A stretch of 62,909 bases of DNA from an uncultured Clostridia bacterium (GCA_930990065.1 CAKNOA010000010.1:1-62909); one strand, 5' to 3'; numbered from the stretch's first letter, positions 33,890 to 43,846 are shown. Made by a program: numbers and translations. Notes: generated by a model from the letters alone, not told the origin.

Positions 33890-33982
33890 AAAGACGGATT
33901 CCTGCCGCCGGGTAGGAATGGAAAGCGTCAGAAACTGGGATCGGAAGGCCATAGCAGATCCTGGGGTCTGGCGCTTTTTTTC
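33890..33982 (+). ncRNA. Candidate guanidine-IV (mepA-type) riboswitch
   Basis: Hairpin 1 pairs GACG (33893-33896) with CGTC (33926-33929) and ATTCCT (33898-33903) with AGGAAT (33914-33919). Hairpin 2 is an intrinsic terminator: AGCGTCAGA (33924-33932) with TCTGGCGCT (33967-33975), continued by CTGGGATC/GATCCTGG, then seven Ts. CGTC is shared by both, so folding of hairpin 1 would prevent the terminator: an ON switch. The conserved-looking GGAAAG and GGCCATAGCA loops and the MATE gene downstream match what I know of the guanidine-IV class. The class call is from memory of the motif, not a model search. Confidence 0.6.
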
Positions 33983-34021
33983 GGGCCGTTTTTCGATTTT
34001 AGAGAGGAGTTAGCGAGAAAC

Positions 34022-35341
34022 ATGACAAAACCCCGCGAATTTTTCCGGTATATCCTGCTGCATGTGGCCAGCATGCTGGGACTGTCGTGCTACATTCTGG
34101 CCGATACGTTTTTTGTAGCGCAAAGCCTGGGAGCCGACGGTTTGGCGGCACTGAATATTGCCATTCCGGTTTATAGCCTGATCAATGGGTCCGGGCTGAT
34201 GCTCGGCACCGGGGGCGCCGTGCGGTATGCGGTGTGCATGGGACGGGGCAACCGGGACGAGGCCGCCCAGGCGCTGTACCACACGCTGCTGCTGGCCGTG
34301 CCGCTGTGCGCCGTATTCCTGCTAATGGGCCTATTCTTTTCGGGCGATCTGGCGCTCCTTTTAGGGGCGCAGGGGACGCTCTGCCCCATGACCCAGGTGT
34401 ATATCCAGTGTTTGCTGCTGTTTTCGCCGGCTTTTTTGCTCAATCAGATTGTGGGGGCCGTGGTGCGCAACGACGGGGCGCCCCAACTGGCCACGCTGGC
34501 GATGCTCAGCGGCAGCTTTTCCAATATTATTTTGGATATGGTGTTTCTGTTCGTGCTAGGCATGGGTATGTTTGGCGCTGTACTGGCTACCTGCCTGGCG
34601 CCCATCATCAGCTTATTGCTGTTGTCCCTGCACCGGCGCAGCCTGCGCCGCCGCCAGCATCCGTGGCGGTGGGAAAACCGCCAAATCCAACCGGCGGTTT
34701 GGCGCACGGTGTTGGCCACCGGGCTCCCGGCCTTCTTTACCGAAATTTCGTCGGGGGTGGTCATTCTGGTCTTTAATTTCCTGTTCCTGGGGCTCTTAGG
34801 GCCCGTGGGCGTGGCGGCCTATGGTGTGATCGCCAATTTGTCCCTGGTCGCCTGTGCCATGATGACCGGGGTGGCCCAGGGCATGCAGCCGCTTATCAGC
34901 CGGGCCTGGGGACGGGAAAACCGGCAGGACATGCAGCGGGTGCTGCGCTGGAGCCTCATGGCCGTGCTCTTTTTGGCCATTCTGATTACCGCAGGGCTGT
35001 GGGCCGGGGCTTCCCCGGTGGTACAGGCCTTTGACACGGAAGGGAACCGGGCCCTGCAGCAAATTGCCACCGCCGGCTTGCCGCTGTACACGTTGGGCTT
35101 GCCGGCGGCCGGGATCAACATTGTGCTGGCCATGTTTTTTGCCGCCCGGGAAAAACCCATCCCGGCCCAGGGGATCACCCTATTGCGGGGGCTGGTGCTC
35201 ATTATCCCCCTGTCGTGCCTGATGGCCGCTTGCTGGCAGGCTACGGGGGTCTGGCTGTCGTTCCCCGTTTCCGAAGGGTTTACCCTGCTTGTGGGTTTTG
35301 TCTGGTATCAAAAGGGAAAAGGGAAACAAAAACAGCCGTAA
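34022..35341 (+). CDS. MATE-family multidrug/guanidine exporter, MepA-like
   Basis: 439 residues, about 12 membrane helices in two halves, as in MATE antiporters that export cationic compounds in exchange for H+ or Na+. The N-terminus (FRYILLHVASMLGLSCYILADTFFVAQ) and GAVVRNDGAPQLATLAML in the first half are typical of the MepA-like branch. AGAGAGGAG precedes the ATG. The leader resembles a guanidine riboswitch, which would make guanidinium or similar cations the cargo. Confidence 0.88.
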   Translation: MTKPREFFRYILLHVASMLGLSCYILADTFFVAQSLGADGLAALNIAIPVYSLINGSGLMLGTGGAVRYAVCMGRGNRDEAAQALYHTLLLAVPLCAVFLLMGLFFSGDLALLLGAQGTLCPMTQVYIQCLLLFSPAFLLNQIVGAVVRNDGAPQLATLAMLSGSFSNIILDMVFLFVLGMGMFGAVLATCLAPIISLLLLSLHRRSLRRRQHPWRWENRQIQPAVWRTVLATGLPAFFTEISSGVVILVFNFLFLGLLGPVGVAAYGVIANLSLVACAMMTGVAQGMQPLISRAWGRENRQDMQRVLRWSLMAVLFLAILITAGLWAGASPVVQAFDTEGNRALQQIATAGLPLYTLGLPAAGINIVLAMFFAAREKPIPAQGITLLRGLVLIIPLSCLMAACWQATGVWLSFPVSEGFTLLVGFVWYQKGKGKQKQP

Positions 35342-35349
35342 ACGAGAAA

Positions 35350-35380
35350 GCCGGGAAGGAGGACGCTTCCCGGTTTTTTT
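35350..35380 (+). terminator. Terminator of the MATE gene
   Basis: CCGGGAAG/CTTCCCGG stem, then eight Ts. Confidence 0.92.
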
Positions 35381-35789
35381 CGTTTGTGTAACGGCCCCTT
35401 TGTAACCGGGTGGCTTCTCTCCCTTTTTTTCTTTATCATACTCCCGTTTTATCAGAAAAAAGCAAAAAATAGATGAAATTCATAAAATGAAAATAAAATT
35501 TTGGCTAATTTGAAGAGCCGGATAGACGGCCCGGGGGAGCGAACCTGTCTTGTACTGAGAAAAAGAGGGGGAGAAAAAGCAAAAAGAAAGAAAAAAAGAA
35601 TGGCATCCTACAGAAAAGGGGATTTTTTTTAGGTACATTTAACGAAAATCGTTTTCTTATTTCTATAGGGGCGTTTCGTTCACGAATAATTCATAATTTG
35701 GTAGGAAAATAAACGCAAATAAAAAGGGGGCTCCGGGCACACAACTACGGGCTCGCTTTTTCTTTTTCACACGAAAGGAGGAAGGCAGA
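35381..35789. other. AT-rich intergenic region before the ATP synthase operon
   Basis: No gene seen. It is clearly more AT-rich than its surroundings, with many A and T runs, a small AACGA/TCGTT inverted repeat at 35641-35653 and a GC-rich patch at 35727-35756 just before atpB. I could not find a convincing promoter, though one for the atp operon must lie here or further up. Confidence 0.5.
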
Positions 35790-36479
35790 ATGAGTTTGGG
35801 TGAACAGCTGCAACAGGAGATGACCTGTGAAACCGTGTTCACCATACCGGTTTTCGGAGGAATCGAGGTAAAAGAGAGCATTGTCATCAGCTGGGTGATC
35901 ATTGCAGTGCTGTTTGTCATCGTACTGCTATTGACCCGCGGGCTGAAAGTGCACAATATTTCGAAACGCCAGGCGTTCGTCGAAACGGTGGTCACCAAGC
36001 TGGAAAGCATGGTGGGCAACATGACGGGCGAAGAAGGCAAAGAATTTGTGCCCTACCTGATTACGGTGCTGCTCTTTATCGGCGTTTCAAACATTTGCGG
36101 GATCTTTGGGTTTAAACCGCCCACAAAAGATGTGAATGTAACGGCCGGCCTGGCCATTATGAGTATCATCTTGATTGAGGCGGCGGGGATTCGCCGTCGC
36201 GGGGCCCGCGGATGGCTGAAAAGTTTCGCCGAACCGACTCCCATTGTGGCACCGATCAATATTATTGAGGTGTTTGTGCGGCCGCTGTCTTTGTGCATGC
36301 GGTTGTTCGGCAACGTGCTCGGCGCCTTCATTGTCATGAAATTGATTGAAACGTGTATCCCCGTGGTGGTACCTCTGGCCGCCAGTGCCTATTTTGACAT
36401 TTTCGATGGGTTGCTGCAGGCTTACGTGTTTGTATTTTTGACTTCCCTCTTTATTAAGGAAGCCATTACGGTGGAATGA
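35790..36479 (+). CDS. atpB: F1Fo ATP synthase subunit a
   Basis: 229 residues, five or six membrane helices. Subunit a provides the ion half-channels next to the c-ring. The essential arginine lies in RPLSLCMRLFGNVLGAF, and the C-terminal helix keeps LLQAYVFVFLTSLFIKEA with the conserved glutamine. It is shorter than the E. coli protein (271), as in many Firmicutes. AAAGGAGGAAGG precedes the ATG. It is first in atpB-E-E-F-HA-G-D-C; no atpI is present. Confidence 0.95.
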   Translation: MSLGEQLQQEMTCETVFTIPVFGGIEVKESIVISWVIIAVLFVIVLLLTRGLKVHNISKRQAFVETVVTKLESMVGNMTGEEGKEFVPYLITVLLFIGVSNICGIFGFKPPTKDVNVTAGLAIMSIILIEAAGIRRRGARGWLKSFAEPTPIVAPINIIEVFVRPLSLCMRLFGNVLGAFIVMKLIETCIPVVVPLAASAYFDIFDGLLQAYVFVFLTSLFIKEAITVE

Positions 36480-36525
36480 TGTCACAAATTCAACTCCCAT
36501 ATTGGGAAGAAAGAGGATGAAAACT

Positions 36526-36753
36526 ATGGTAGGAACAATTATTGCAATCGGGGCCGCTATCGCGGTATTGACCGGTGTGGGTGCCGGTGTGGGCATTGGC
36601 ATTGCAACGGGCCACGCGGTAGACGCCATTGCCCGTAACCCCGAAGCCGACGGGAAAATCAACAAGGCGCTGATCCTTGGCGGCGCTCTGGCAGAAGCAA
36701 CGGCCATTTACGGTTTCGTTATCGGCCTGTTGATTGTCCTGCTGTTGGCATAA
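36526..36753 (+). CDS. atpE: F1Fo ATP synthase subunit c, copy 1
   Basis: 75 residues, two-helix hairpin. The ion-binding carboxylate is E57, in GALAEATAIYGFV; the loop RNPEADGKI replaces the usual RQP with RNP. At the Na+ ligand positions of Ilyobacter-type c subunits (Q, E, S, T, Y) it has I24, E57, A58, T59 and Y62, so two of five are missing and H+ coupling is more likely, though not certain. The start with GAGG upstream at 36526 gives the standard N-terminus. Its protein is identical to copy 2. Confidence 0.93.
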   Translation: MVGTIIAIGAAIAVLTGVGAGVGIGIATGHAVDAIARNPEADGKINKALILGGALAEATAIYGFVIGLLIVLLLA

Positions 36754-36787
36754 ACCATGATGATCGGATAAAAGGAGGAACTTTCTT

Positions 36788-37015
36788 ATGGTAGGAACCA
36801 TTATTGCCATTGGCGCTGCTATCGCCGTACTGACCGGTGTGGGTGCCGGTGTGGGCATTGGGATTGCAACGGGCCACGCGGTAGACGCGATTGCCCGTAA
36901 CCCGGAAGCGGATGGAAAGATCAATAAAGCGCTGATCCTTGGTGGCGCTCTGGCTGAAGCGACGGCTATTTACGGTTTCGTAATCGGGCTGTTGATCGTA
37001 CTGCTGCTGGCATAA
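36788..37015 (+). CDS. atpE: F1Fo ATP synthase subunit c, copy 2
   Basis: 75 residues, identical in every residue to copy 1, 34 bases upstream, while the DNA differs at many synonymous sites. That means an old duplication kept identical by selection, rather than a fresh copy. AAAGGAGGA gives it a stronger ribosome site than copy 1. A double gene raises c output, which suits the many copies needed per ring. Confidence 0.93.
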   Translation: MVGTIIAIGAAIAVLTGVGAGVGIGIATGHAVDAIARNPEADGKINKALILGGALAEATAIYGFVIGLLIVLLLA

Positions 37016-37062
37016 TATGAGCAGAAACAACCCGAATCTATGGAAAGAGTGGTGAGAGAGCG

Positions 37063-37563
37063 GTGTTGGAATTCAACTGGGGGCTTCTGTTTACCGTGAT
37101 CGATCTGTTGATCCTGTATGTTCTGTTGCGCAAATTTTTGTTTGGACGCGTGGACGCAGTGATCAAAGAGCGCCAAAAAGAAGCGGAAGCGGATTTTCAG
37201 AAGGCGCAGGAAGAACAGGATAAGGCCCGTCAGCTTCAGAAACAGTACGAGGATTCTTTGCAGGGAATTGAAGAACAGCGCAAGCAGGTGCTGGATAAAT
37301 CGCACCGGGAAGCTGCTGCGGAATATGACCGGCTGATTAAGACCGCCGGCGATGAAGCGAAGGAAATTCGCGAGCAGGCCCGTAATGCGGCGTTGGCGGA
37401 AAAGAACCGCGTTCTGCAGGAAGCCCAGTCGGAAATTGCCTCGCTGGTGGTGACAGCGACGGCCAAAGTCATTGGCGCCAAGCCCGACCAGAAAACGGAT
37501 GCGGCGCTGTATGATGAGTTTATAGGAAAAGTGGGTGATTCGCTTGACAAAGACCGCAGCTAA
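37063..37563 (+). CDS. atpF: F1Fo ATP synthase subunit b
   Basis: 166 residues, starting GTG. An N-terminal membrane helix (FNWGLLFTVIDLLILYVLLRKFLF) is followed by a long charged coiled coil (about 30-140) that forms the peripheral stalk. The C-terminal end of b normally binds the delta subunit, here part of the fused downstream protein, whose start overlaps this gene by 29 bases. Confidence 0.92.
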   Translation: MLEFNWGLLFTVIDLLILYVLLRKFLFGRVDAVIKERQKEAEADFQKAQEEQDKARQLQKQYEDSLQGIEEQRKQVLDKSHREAAAEYDRLIKTAGDEAKEIREQARNAALAEKNRVLQEAQSEIASLVVTATAKVIGAKPDQKTDAALYDEFIGKVGDSLDKDRS

Positions 37564-39883
37564 GTACGCGGCTGATCTTCGCGGGATGCAGATTCCCCGC
37601 GATATCGTTCTGAAAACGCGGGATATTTTCGAAACCGTGCCGCTGGTGGAGCAGGAATTGTCCGACCCGGATGTGGCGCTGTTCATGAAACATACCGTGA
37701 TCGATAAAATCTTCCCGTCGGAAATCCGCAACTTTTTGAAAATTTTGTGTGATAATGGGGATATGGGCGAAATCGAATCGATTTTTGATGCCTATGATTC
37801 CCTGACCCCCCGGGTGGAGGAAGAAGAAGTCATTGGCGCGCAGGATACCGTGATGAAGTATGCCGGCGAGCTGGTCAACCGGCAGATCCCGGTGGACATT
37901 ATCCAGCAGGCGCGCAATATTTTCCGCACGGTACCGCTGGTAGGGCAGGAACTGTCCGACCCGGATATTGCGGAATTCATGAAGGAAACCGTCATTGATA
38001 AGATCTTCCCGACCCAGATCCGTGAATTTTTGAAGGATATGTGCCGGCAGGACGCGATTGGCGAGATTTCCAAAATTTTTGACGCCTATGAGAGCCTGCG
38101 GGAAAAGAACCAGGCTGTCTTGAAGGTAACGCTTTCGTACGTGACGCCGCCTACGGATGAACAGTACGAAAAAATCAAACAGTTCCTGACGGAAAAATTC
38201 CCCAACCGCCCGATCCGCATTGAAAAGAAGGAAGACAAAGACTTAGTCGGCGGCTTCCGTCTGACGGCGGGCAGCGTGGAATACGACTGGAGCACCAAGG
38301 GCCGTCTGTCCCAGCTCCAGAATAAACTGGATGCCGTGAAACATCACACGTCCAGCGCCGACGGCATTATCGATATCCTGCGTGCCGAAATCGAAGATTT
38401 CGGCCTGGAAGCCAAAGATAAGGAAATCGGCGTGGTGGTCCGTGTCGGGGACGGCATTGCCACCATCAACGGCATCGACCATGTACAGTACGGCGAAATC
38501 GTGCTGTTCGATAACGGGGTCAAGGGCATGGTGCAGGATATCCGCCGCGACGAAGTGGGCTGCATCCTGTTTGACCACGAGCTGGATATTAAAGAAGGCA
38601 CCCGTGTGGTACGTACCGGCAAAATGGCCGGTATCCCGGTGGGCGAAAAGTTCCTGTCCCGCGTGATCAACGCCCTGGGCGCTCCTATTGACGGCAAGGG
38701 CGAAATCCGTGAAGAAGGCTACCGCCCCATCGAAAACCCGGCCCCGGCCATTATGGACCGGCAGTCGGTCAGCGTGCCGCTGGAAACCGGCGTGCTGGCG
38801 ATTGACTCCATGTTCCCCATTGGCCGCGGCCAGCGTGAACTGATTATCGGCGACCGCCAGACGGGCAAAACCTCCCTGGCCTTGGATACGATTTTGAACC
38901 AGAAGGGCAAAGATGTAGTGTGCATTTACGTGGCCATCGGCCAGAAGGCGTCCACCATCGCCCAGCTGGTGAACACCCTGCGTCAGACCGGGGCCGACCA
39001 GTACACCACGGTATTGGCCGCAACGGCCAGCGATCCGGCGCCGCTGCAGTACATCGCCCCGTATTCCGGTACGGCATTGGCGGAATTTTTCATGCATCAG
39101 GGCCGCGACGTGCTGATTGTCTATGATGATTTGAGCAAACACGCGGTGGCTTACCGTGCCCTGTCGCTATTGTTGGAACGTTCGCCCGGCCGTGAAGCGT
39201 ACCCCGGCGACGTCTTCTATCTGCATTCCCGTTTGCTGGAACGCTCCAGCCGGTTGTCGGCGGAAAAGGGCGGCGGCTCGATTACGGCTCTGCCCATCAT
39301 CGAAACCCAGGCCGGTGACGTGTCGGCGTACATTCCCACCAACGTGATTTCCATCACCGATGGCCAGATCTTCCTGGAGAGCAGCCTGTTCTTCTCGGGC
39401 CAGCGTCCTGCTGTTAACGTCGGCCTGTCGGTGTCCCGTGTAGGCGGCGACGCCCAGACGAAAGCCATGAAGAAGGCGGCCGGCAGCATCCGTATCGATT
39501 TGGCGCAGTACCGTGAAATGGAAATCTTCACCCAGTTCAGTTCCGACCTGGATGACGCCACGAAAGAACAGCTCAGTTATGGCCGCGGCCTGATGGAACT
39601 GCTCAAGCAGCCGCTGGGCCACCCGCTGAGCATGGAAGAACAGGTGGTCACCCTGTGTGCCGCAACGGCCAAGATCATGGTGGATGTTCCCATCGACCAG
39701 ATCAAGAAGTTCCAGAACGGCATGCTGCAATTTTTCCATGAACAGTATGAATCGCTGCTGCAGGATATCGCCATGGAAAAGGTGCTGACCCCCAACCGGA
39801 AAGAGCAGATTTTGGAAGCAGCCCGGGCGTATAAAAACGGCCCCTGGCAGGAACAAAACGCAGAAAAGGCGGCGGGTGACTAA
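37535..39883 (+). CDS. atpH-atpA: Fused ATP synthase delta-alpha subunit with duplicated delta N-domain
   Basis: 782 residues in one uninterrupted frame. Residues 9-90 and 107-188 are two copies of the delta (OSCP) N-terminal helical domain; 40 of 57 aligned positions (34-90 against 132-188) are identical. Residues 195-265 match the delta C-terminal domain (VTLSYVTPPTDEQYEKIKQF, GGFRLTAGSVEYDWS). From about 275 the alpha subunit starts (SADGIIDILRAEIEDFG, then VGDGIATINGIDHVQYGE) with Walker A GDRQTGKT at 439-446 and the usual alpha C-terminus. No stop, ATG or ribosome site lies at the junction (38327-38360); the only in-frame option, a GTG at residue 268, lacks one. I start at GTG 37535 with AGGA 7 bases before it. 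In other bacteria delta and alpha are separate, with one delta per three alpha, so the fusion poses a stoichiometry problem. Confidence 0.92.
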   Translation: MIRLTKTAAKYAADLRGMQIPRDIVLKTRDIFETVPLVEQELSDPDVALFMKHTVIDKIFPSEIRNFLKILCDNGDMGEIESIFDAYDSLTPRVEEEEVIGAQDTVMKYAGELVNRQIPVDIIQQARNIFRTVPLVGQELSDPDIAEFMKETVIDKIFPTQIREFLKDMCRQDAIGEISKIFDAYESLREKNQAVLKVTLSYVTPPTDEQYEKIKQFLTEKFPNRPIRIEKKEDKDLVGGFRLTAGSVEYDWSTKGRLSQLQNKLDAVKHHTSSADGIIDILRAEIEDFGLEAKDKEIGVVVRVGDGIATINGIDHVQYGEIVLFDNGVKGMVQDIRRDEVGCILFDHELDIKEGTRVVRTGKMAGIPVGEKFLSRVINALGAPIDGKGEIREEGYRPIENPAPAIMDRQSVSVPLETGVLAIDSMFPIGRGQRELIIGDRQTGKTSLALDTILNQKGKDVVCIYVAIGQKASTIAQLVNTLRQTGADQYTTVLAATASDPAPLQYIAPYSGTALAEFFMHQGRDVLIVYDDLSKHAVAYRALSLLLERSPGREAYPGDVFYLHSRLLERSSRLSAEKGGGSITALPIIETQAGDVSAYIPTNVISITDGQIFLESSLFFSGQRPAVNVGLSVSRVGGDAQTKAMKKAAGSIRIDLAQYREMEIFTQFSSDLDDATKEQLSYGRGLMELLKQPLGHPLSMEEQVVTLCAATAKIMVDVPIDQIKKFQNGMLQFFHEQYESLLQDIAMEKVLTPNRKEQILEAARAYKNGPWQEQNAEKAAGD

Positions 39884-40788
39884 TGGCAAACGCACGTGAG
39901 ATCCAGGCGCGCATGAACAGCATTCGTGACACCATGAAGATCACGAACGCCATGTACCTGGTATCGTCTACCAAACTGCGCAAAGCGCGGAAAAGCCTGC
40001 AGGATACGGAACCGTATTTTACCACGCTGGAAGATATGATCGGCCGGATTGTCACGCACATGCCGGAAATTGAAAACCGCTATTTCGACGACAGTTCCGA
40101 ATGGAACCAAAGCGAAAAGCGGCAGGCGTACATCGTCATTACGGCCGATAAAGGGCTGGCGGGTGCGTATAACCACAACGTGCTGAAAATGGCCCAGCAG
40201 CTGCTGGAAAACAACAAAAACTGGCAGCTGTTCGTCGTCGGCGAAGTGGGCCGGCAGTATTTTACCAGCCGCGGGATTCCGATCGAGGAAAACTTCCTCT
40301 ATACGGCGCAGAACCCGTCCCTGCACCGGGCGCGTTCCATTACCGGTGTGGTAATGGAAAAATATATGAACCACGAAGTCGATGAAATCTATGTAATTTT
40401 CACCCGTATGAAAAATAGCTTAGTGGCCGAAGCGTGCAAAGCACGGCTGCTGCCGCTGAATAAGGCGGACTACGAAGGCCGCGGCGGTACGGATGGCAGC
40501 GAACCGGTATTTCATCCTTCGGTGGAAGCGGCCCTTGACAACATTGTGCCGGACTTTGTGACCGGTTATGTGTACGGGGCGCTGGTAGAATCCTTCTGCA
40601 GCGAGCAGAATGCGCGTATGATGGCCATGGATTCGGCCAATGAAAACGCAAAAGAAATGATCCATACGCTTTCTACGGATTATAACCGTGTGCGTCAGGG
40701 CGCGATTACGCAGGAGATCACGGAAGTGATCGGCGGCGCCAAGGCGCTGAAAAAGAAAAAAGGAAGCGGAAAGGGGGGCCAGAATTAA
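39883..40788 (+). CDS. atpG: F1Fo ATP synthase subunit gamma
   Basis: 301 residues, the central rotor stalk. N- and C-terminal helices form the coiled coil that turns inside the alpha-beta ring: REIQARMNSIRDTMKITNAMYLVSSTKLRKA at the start (given here in part) and AMDSANENAKEMIHTLSTDYNRVRQ near the end are classic. It is slightly longer than usual, with a Lys/Gly tail. Its ATG overlaps the stop of the fused gene by one base (TAATG). Confidence 0.95.
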   Translation: MANAREIQARMNSIRDTMKITNAMYLVSSTKLRKARKSLQDTEPYFTTLEDMIGRIVTHMPEIENRYFDDSSEWNQSEKRQAYIVITADKGLAGAYNHNVLKMAQQLLENNKNWQLFVVGEVGRQYFTSRGIPIEENFLYTAQNPSLHRARSITGVVMEKYMNHEVDEIYVIFTRMKNSLVAEACKARLLPLNKADYEGRGGTDGSEPVFHPSVEAALDNIVPDFVTGYVYGALVESFCSEQNARMMAMDSANENAKEMIHTLSTDYNRVRQGAITQEITEVIGGAKALKKKKGSGKGGQN

Positions 40789-42180
<1,392 letters not shown>

Positions 42181-42194
42181 GGAGGGGGATTCGT

Positions 42195-42638
42195 ATGAGC
42201 ACCTTCCATTTGCGCGTGATTGCCAGTAACCGTGTGTTTTATGATGGGGATTGCGTGGAAATCGTGATTCCCGCCATTGACGGCGAAATGGGCATTTTGG
42301 CCCACCATGAACGCATGGTCGTTGCCATGACGGTGGGCGACATGCGCTTCCTGGTTCCCGATAAGGACTGGCAGCATGCCGTCGTGGGGATTGGCTTTGT
42401 CAACATCGAAGATAATGAAGTGACGGTGTTGGCCGATACGGTGGAACGCCCCGAAGATATCGACGTGCGCCGGGCCGAAGCCGCCCGGGAGCGGGCCGAA
42501 GAACAGCTGCGGCAAAAGCGCAGCTTGTGGGAATACAACATGTCGAAAGCATCCCTGTCCCGTGCGTTTGCCCGTTTGAAAGAAACGTCGCGCTATGGCG
42601 GCGTGATTTCGCCCAATATCCGGCCCAAAACCCGGTAA
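42195..42638 (+). CDS. atpC: F1Fo ATP synthase subunit epsilon
   Basis: 147 residues. An N-terminal beta sandwich (FHLRVIASNRVFYDGDCVEI, EMGILAHHERMV) is followed by the C-terminal helical hairpin that can act as an ATPase brake; the C-terminal part is intact and basic. GGAGGGGG precedes the ATG. Last gene of the operon, followed by a terminator. Confidence 0.93.
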   Translation: MSTFHLRVIASNRVFYDGDCVEIVIPAIDGEMGILAHHERMVVAMTVGDMRFLVPDKDWQHAVVGIGFVNIEDNEVTVLADTVERPEDIDVRRAEAARERAEEQLRQKRSLWEYNMSKASLSRAFARLKETSRYGGVISPNIRPKTR

Positions 42639-42653
42639 CCACATGCTTTGTAA

Positions 42654-42682
42654 AACGCCCCCTTTTAGGGGGCGTTTTTTTA
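42654..42682 (+). terminator. Terminator of the ATP synthase operon
   Basis: AACGCCCCC/GGGGGCGTT stem with TTTTA loop, then a T run. Confidence 0.93.
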
Positions 42683-42764
42683 TAGCATGCACCTTTTTTT
42701 GTCAACCGGCATCTTCTGGTAACAGCAAGCTGCCGTCAGGCGGCGGGAAAAGGGGAGTGCAATA

Positions 42765-43541
42765 TTGATCAGCCAAACATGCTTAGGCATTTTACTGCCT
42801 TTTACCGGTACCGCCATAGGGGCCGCCGGGGTGTTTTTCCTAAAACGGAAGGGAAACGGGCAAATACAGCAGGCCCTGATGGGCTTTGCGGCCGGGGTCA
42901 TGACGGCGGCTTCCGTGTGGTCGCTGCTGATTCCGGCGGTGGAACAGTGTGCCGCCTGGGGGCGGTGGGCCTTTTTGCCGGCGGCCATTGGGTTTGCCGC
43001 CGGGGTCATTTTTTTGCTTCTGGCCGATGCGGTCAGCCCCCGGCTACTCCAAGCACGCAGCCGCACGGGGCGCAGCGAACACTGGCGGCGCACGCTGCTG
43101 ATGATCCTGGCGGTAACGATCCATAATTTGCCCGAAGGCATGGCCGTGGGGGCCGCCTTTGCCGGGGTACAAAGCGGCTATGGCGATATGGCCGCCGGGG
43201 CTATGGCGCTGTCGCTGGGGGTCGCCATTCAAAATTTCCCGGAAGGGGCCATTATTTCCATGCCCTTGCATGCCGCCGGGATGAAGAAGGGGAAGGCTTT
43301 CGGTTGTGGGGTTCTCAGCGGGGCGGTGGAACCCATTGGCGCCGGGCTGACCATACTGCTCTCCTTTTTGCTGGTGCCGGTGCTGCCGTACCTGCTGGCC
43401 TTTGCCGCCGGGGCCATGCTGGTGGTGGTCGCCCAGGAATTACTGCCCCAGGCCTGTGGGCAGGAAACGCCGCAGCGGGGGGCTGTGGGCTTTACCCTCG
43501 GATTCCTGGTGATGATGGTACTGGACGTGGCGCTGGGATAA
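42765..43541 (+). CDS. ZIP-family metal transporter
   Basis: 258 residues, eight membrane helices. The metal site is in the two signature helices: TIHNLPEGMAVGAAF (HNxPEG) and IQNFPEGAIISMPL (NFPEG). ZIP proteins bring Zn2+ or other divalent metals into the cytoplasm. The start is TTG at 42765, with GGGGAG 7 bases upstream; no ATG is available that would keep the first helix. It is a single gene after the atp operon. Confidence 0.9.
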   Translation: MISQTCLGILLPFTGTAIGAAGVFFLKRKGNGQIQQALMGFAAGVMTAASVWSLLIPAVEQCAAWGRWAFLPAAIGFAAGVIFLLLADAVSPRLLQARSRTGRSEHWRRTLLMILAVTIHNLPEGMAVGAAFAGVQSGYGDMAAGAMALSLGVAIQNFPEGAIISMPLHAAGMKKGKAFGCGVLSGAVEPIGAGLTILLSFLLVPVLPYLLAFAAGAMLVVVAQELLPQACGQETPQRGAVGFTLGFLVMMVLDVALG

Positions 43542-43551
43542 GGGAAGGGAC

Positions 43552-43581
43552 TTGAGAAAACCGGGGCCCTTCTGGTATACT
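43552..43581 (+). promoter_or_regulatory. Promoter of the small Cys-rich protein gene
   Basis: -35 TTGAGA (43552-43557), 18-bp spacer, -10 TATACT (43576-43581). Confidence 0.65.
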
Positions 43582-43611
43582 GAAAAAAGAATGGGAACGG
43601 GAGGGAGAACC

Positions 43612-43788
43612 GTGAAGACCAATTGTGAATACTGCCGCAATTACGCATATGACGAAGAATGGGACTGCTACGTGTGCCAGGTCAACCTGGATGAAGACGA
43701 AATGGCCCGTTTTTTATCGTACCAGGAGTATGAGTGCCCCTATTATCAATCGGGGGACGATTATTCCATTGTCCGGCATCAGATGTAA
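43612..43788 (+). CDS. Small Cys-rich protein (DUF6472-like)
   Basis: 58 residues starting GTG with GGAGGGAG upstream. Five cysteines (NCEYCRNY, WDCYVC, YECPYY) in a zinc-ribbon-like arrangement, with an acidic centre (NLDEDEMARFLS). It matches a short protein widespread in Clostridia and listed as DUF6472, with no known function; the cysteines suggest metal binding. Single-gene unit. Confidence 0.75.
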   Translation: MKTNCEYCRNYAYDEEWDCYVCQVNLDEDEMARFLSYQEYECPYYQSGDDYSIVRHQM

Positions 43789-43803
43789 AAAAGTACACCG
43801 CAC

Positions 43804-43846
43804 AAAAAGGGGATTTTGCCCGATCGGAGGCAAAATCCCTTTTTTT
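43804..43846 (+). terminator. Terminator of the small Cys-rich protein gene
   Basis: GGGATTTTGCC/GGCAAAATCCC stem then seven Ts. Confidence 0.9.

Noticed and set aside
35727-35760. GC-rich patch before atpB as a terminator or attenuator
   Set aside because: The arms do not pair well enough for a convincing stem.
38327-38360. Possible hidden start for a separate alpha subunit at GTG (residue 268 of the fused protein)
   Set aside because: There is no ribosome site before it, no stop for delta, and the codon would begin inside the linker; a fused product remains the simplest reading.
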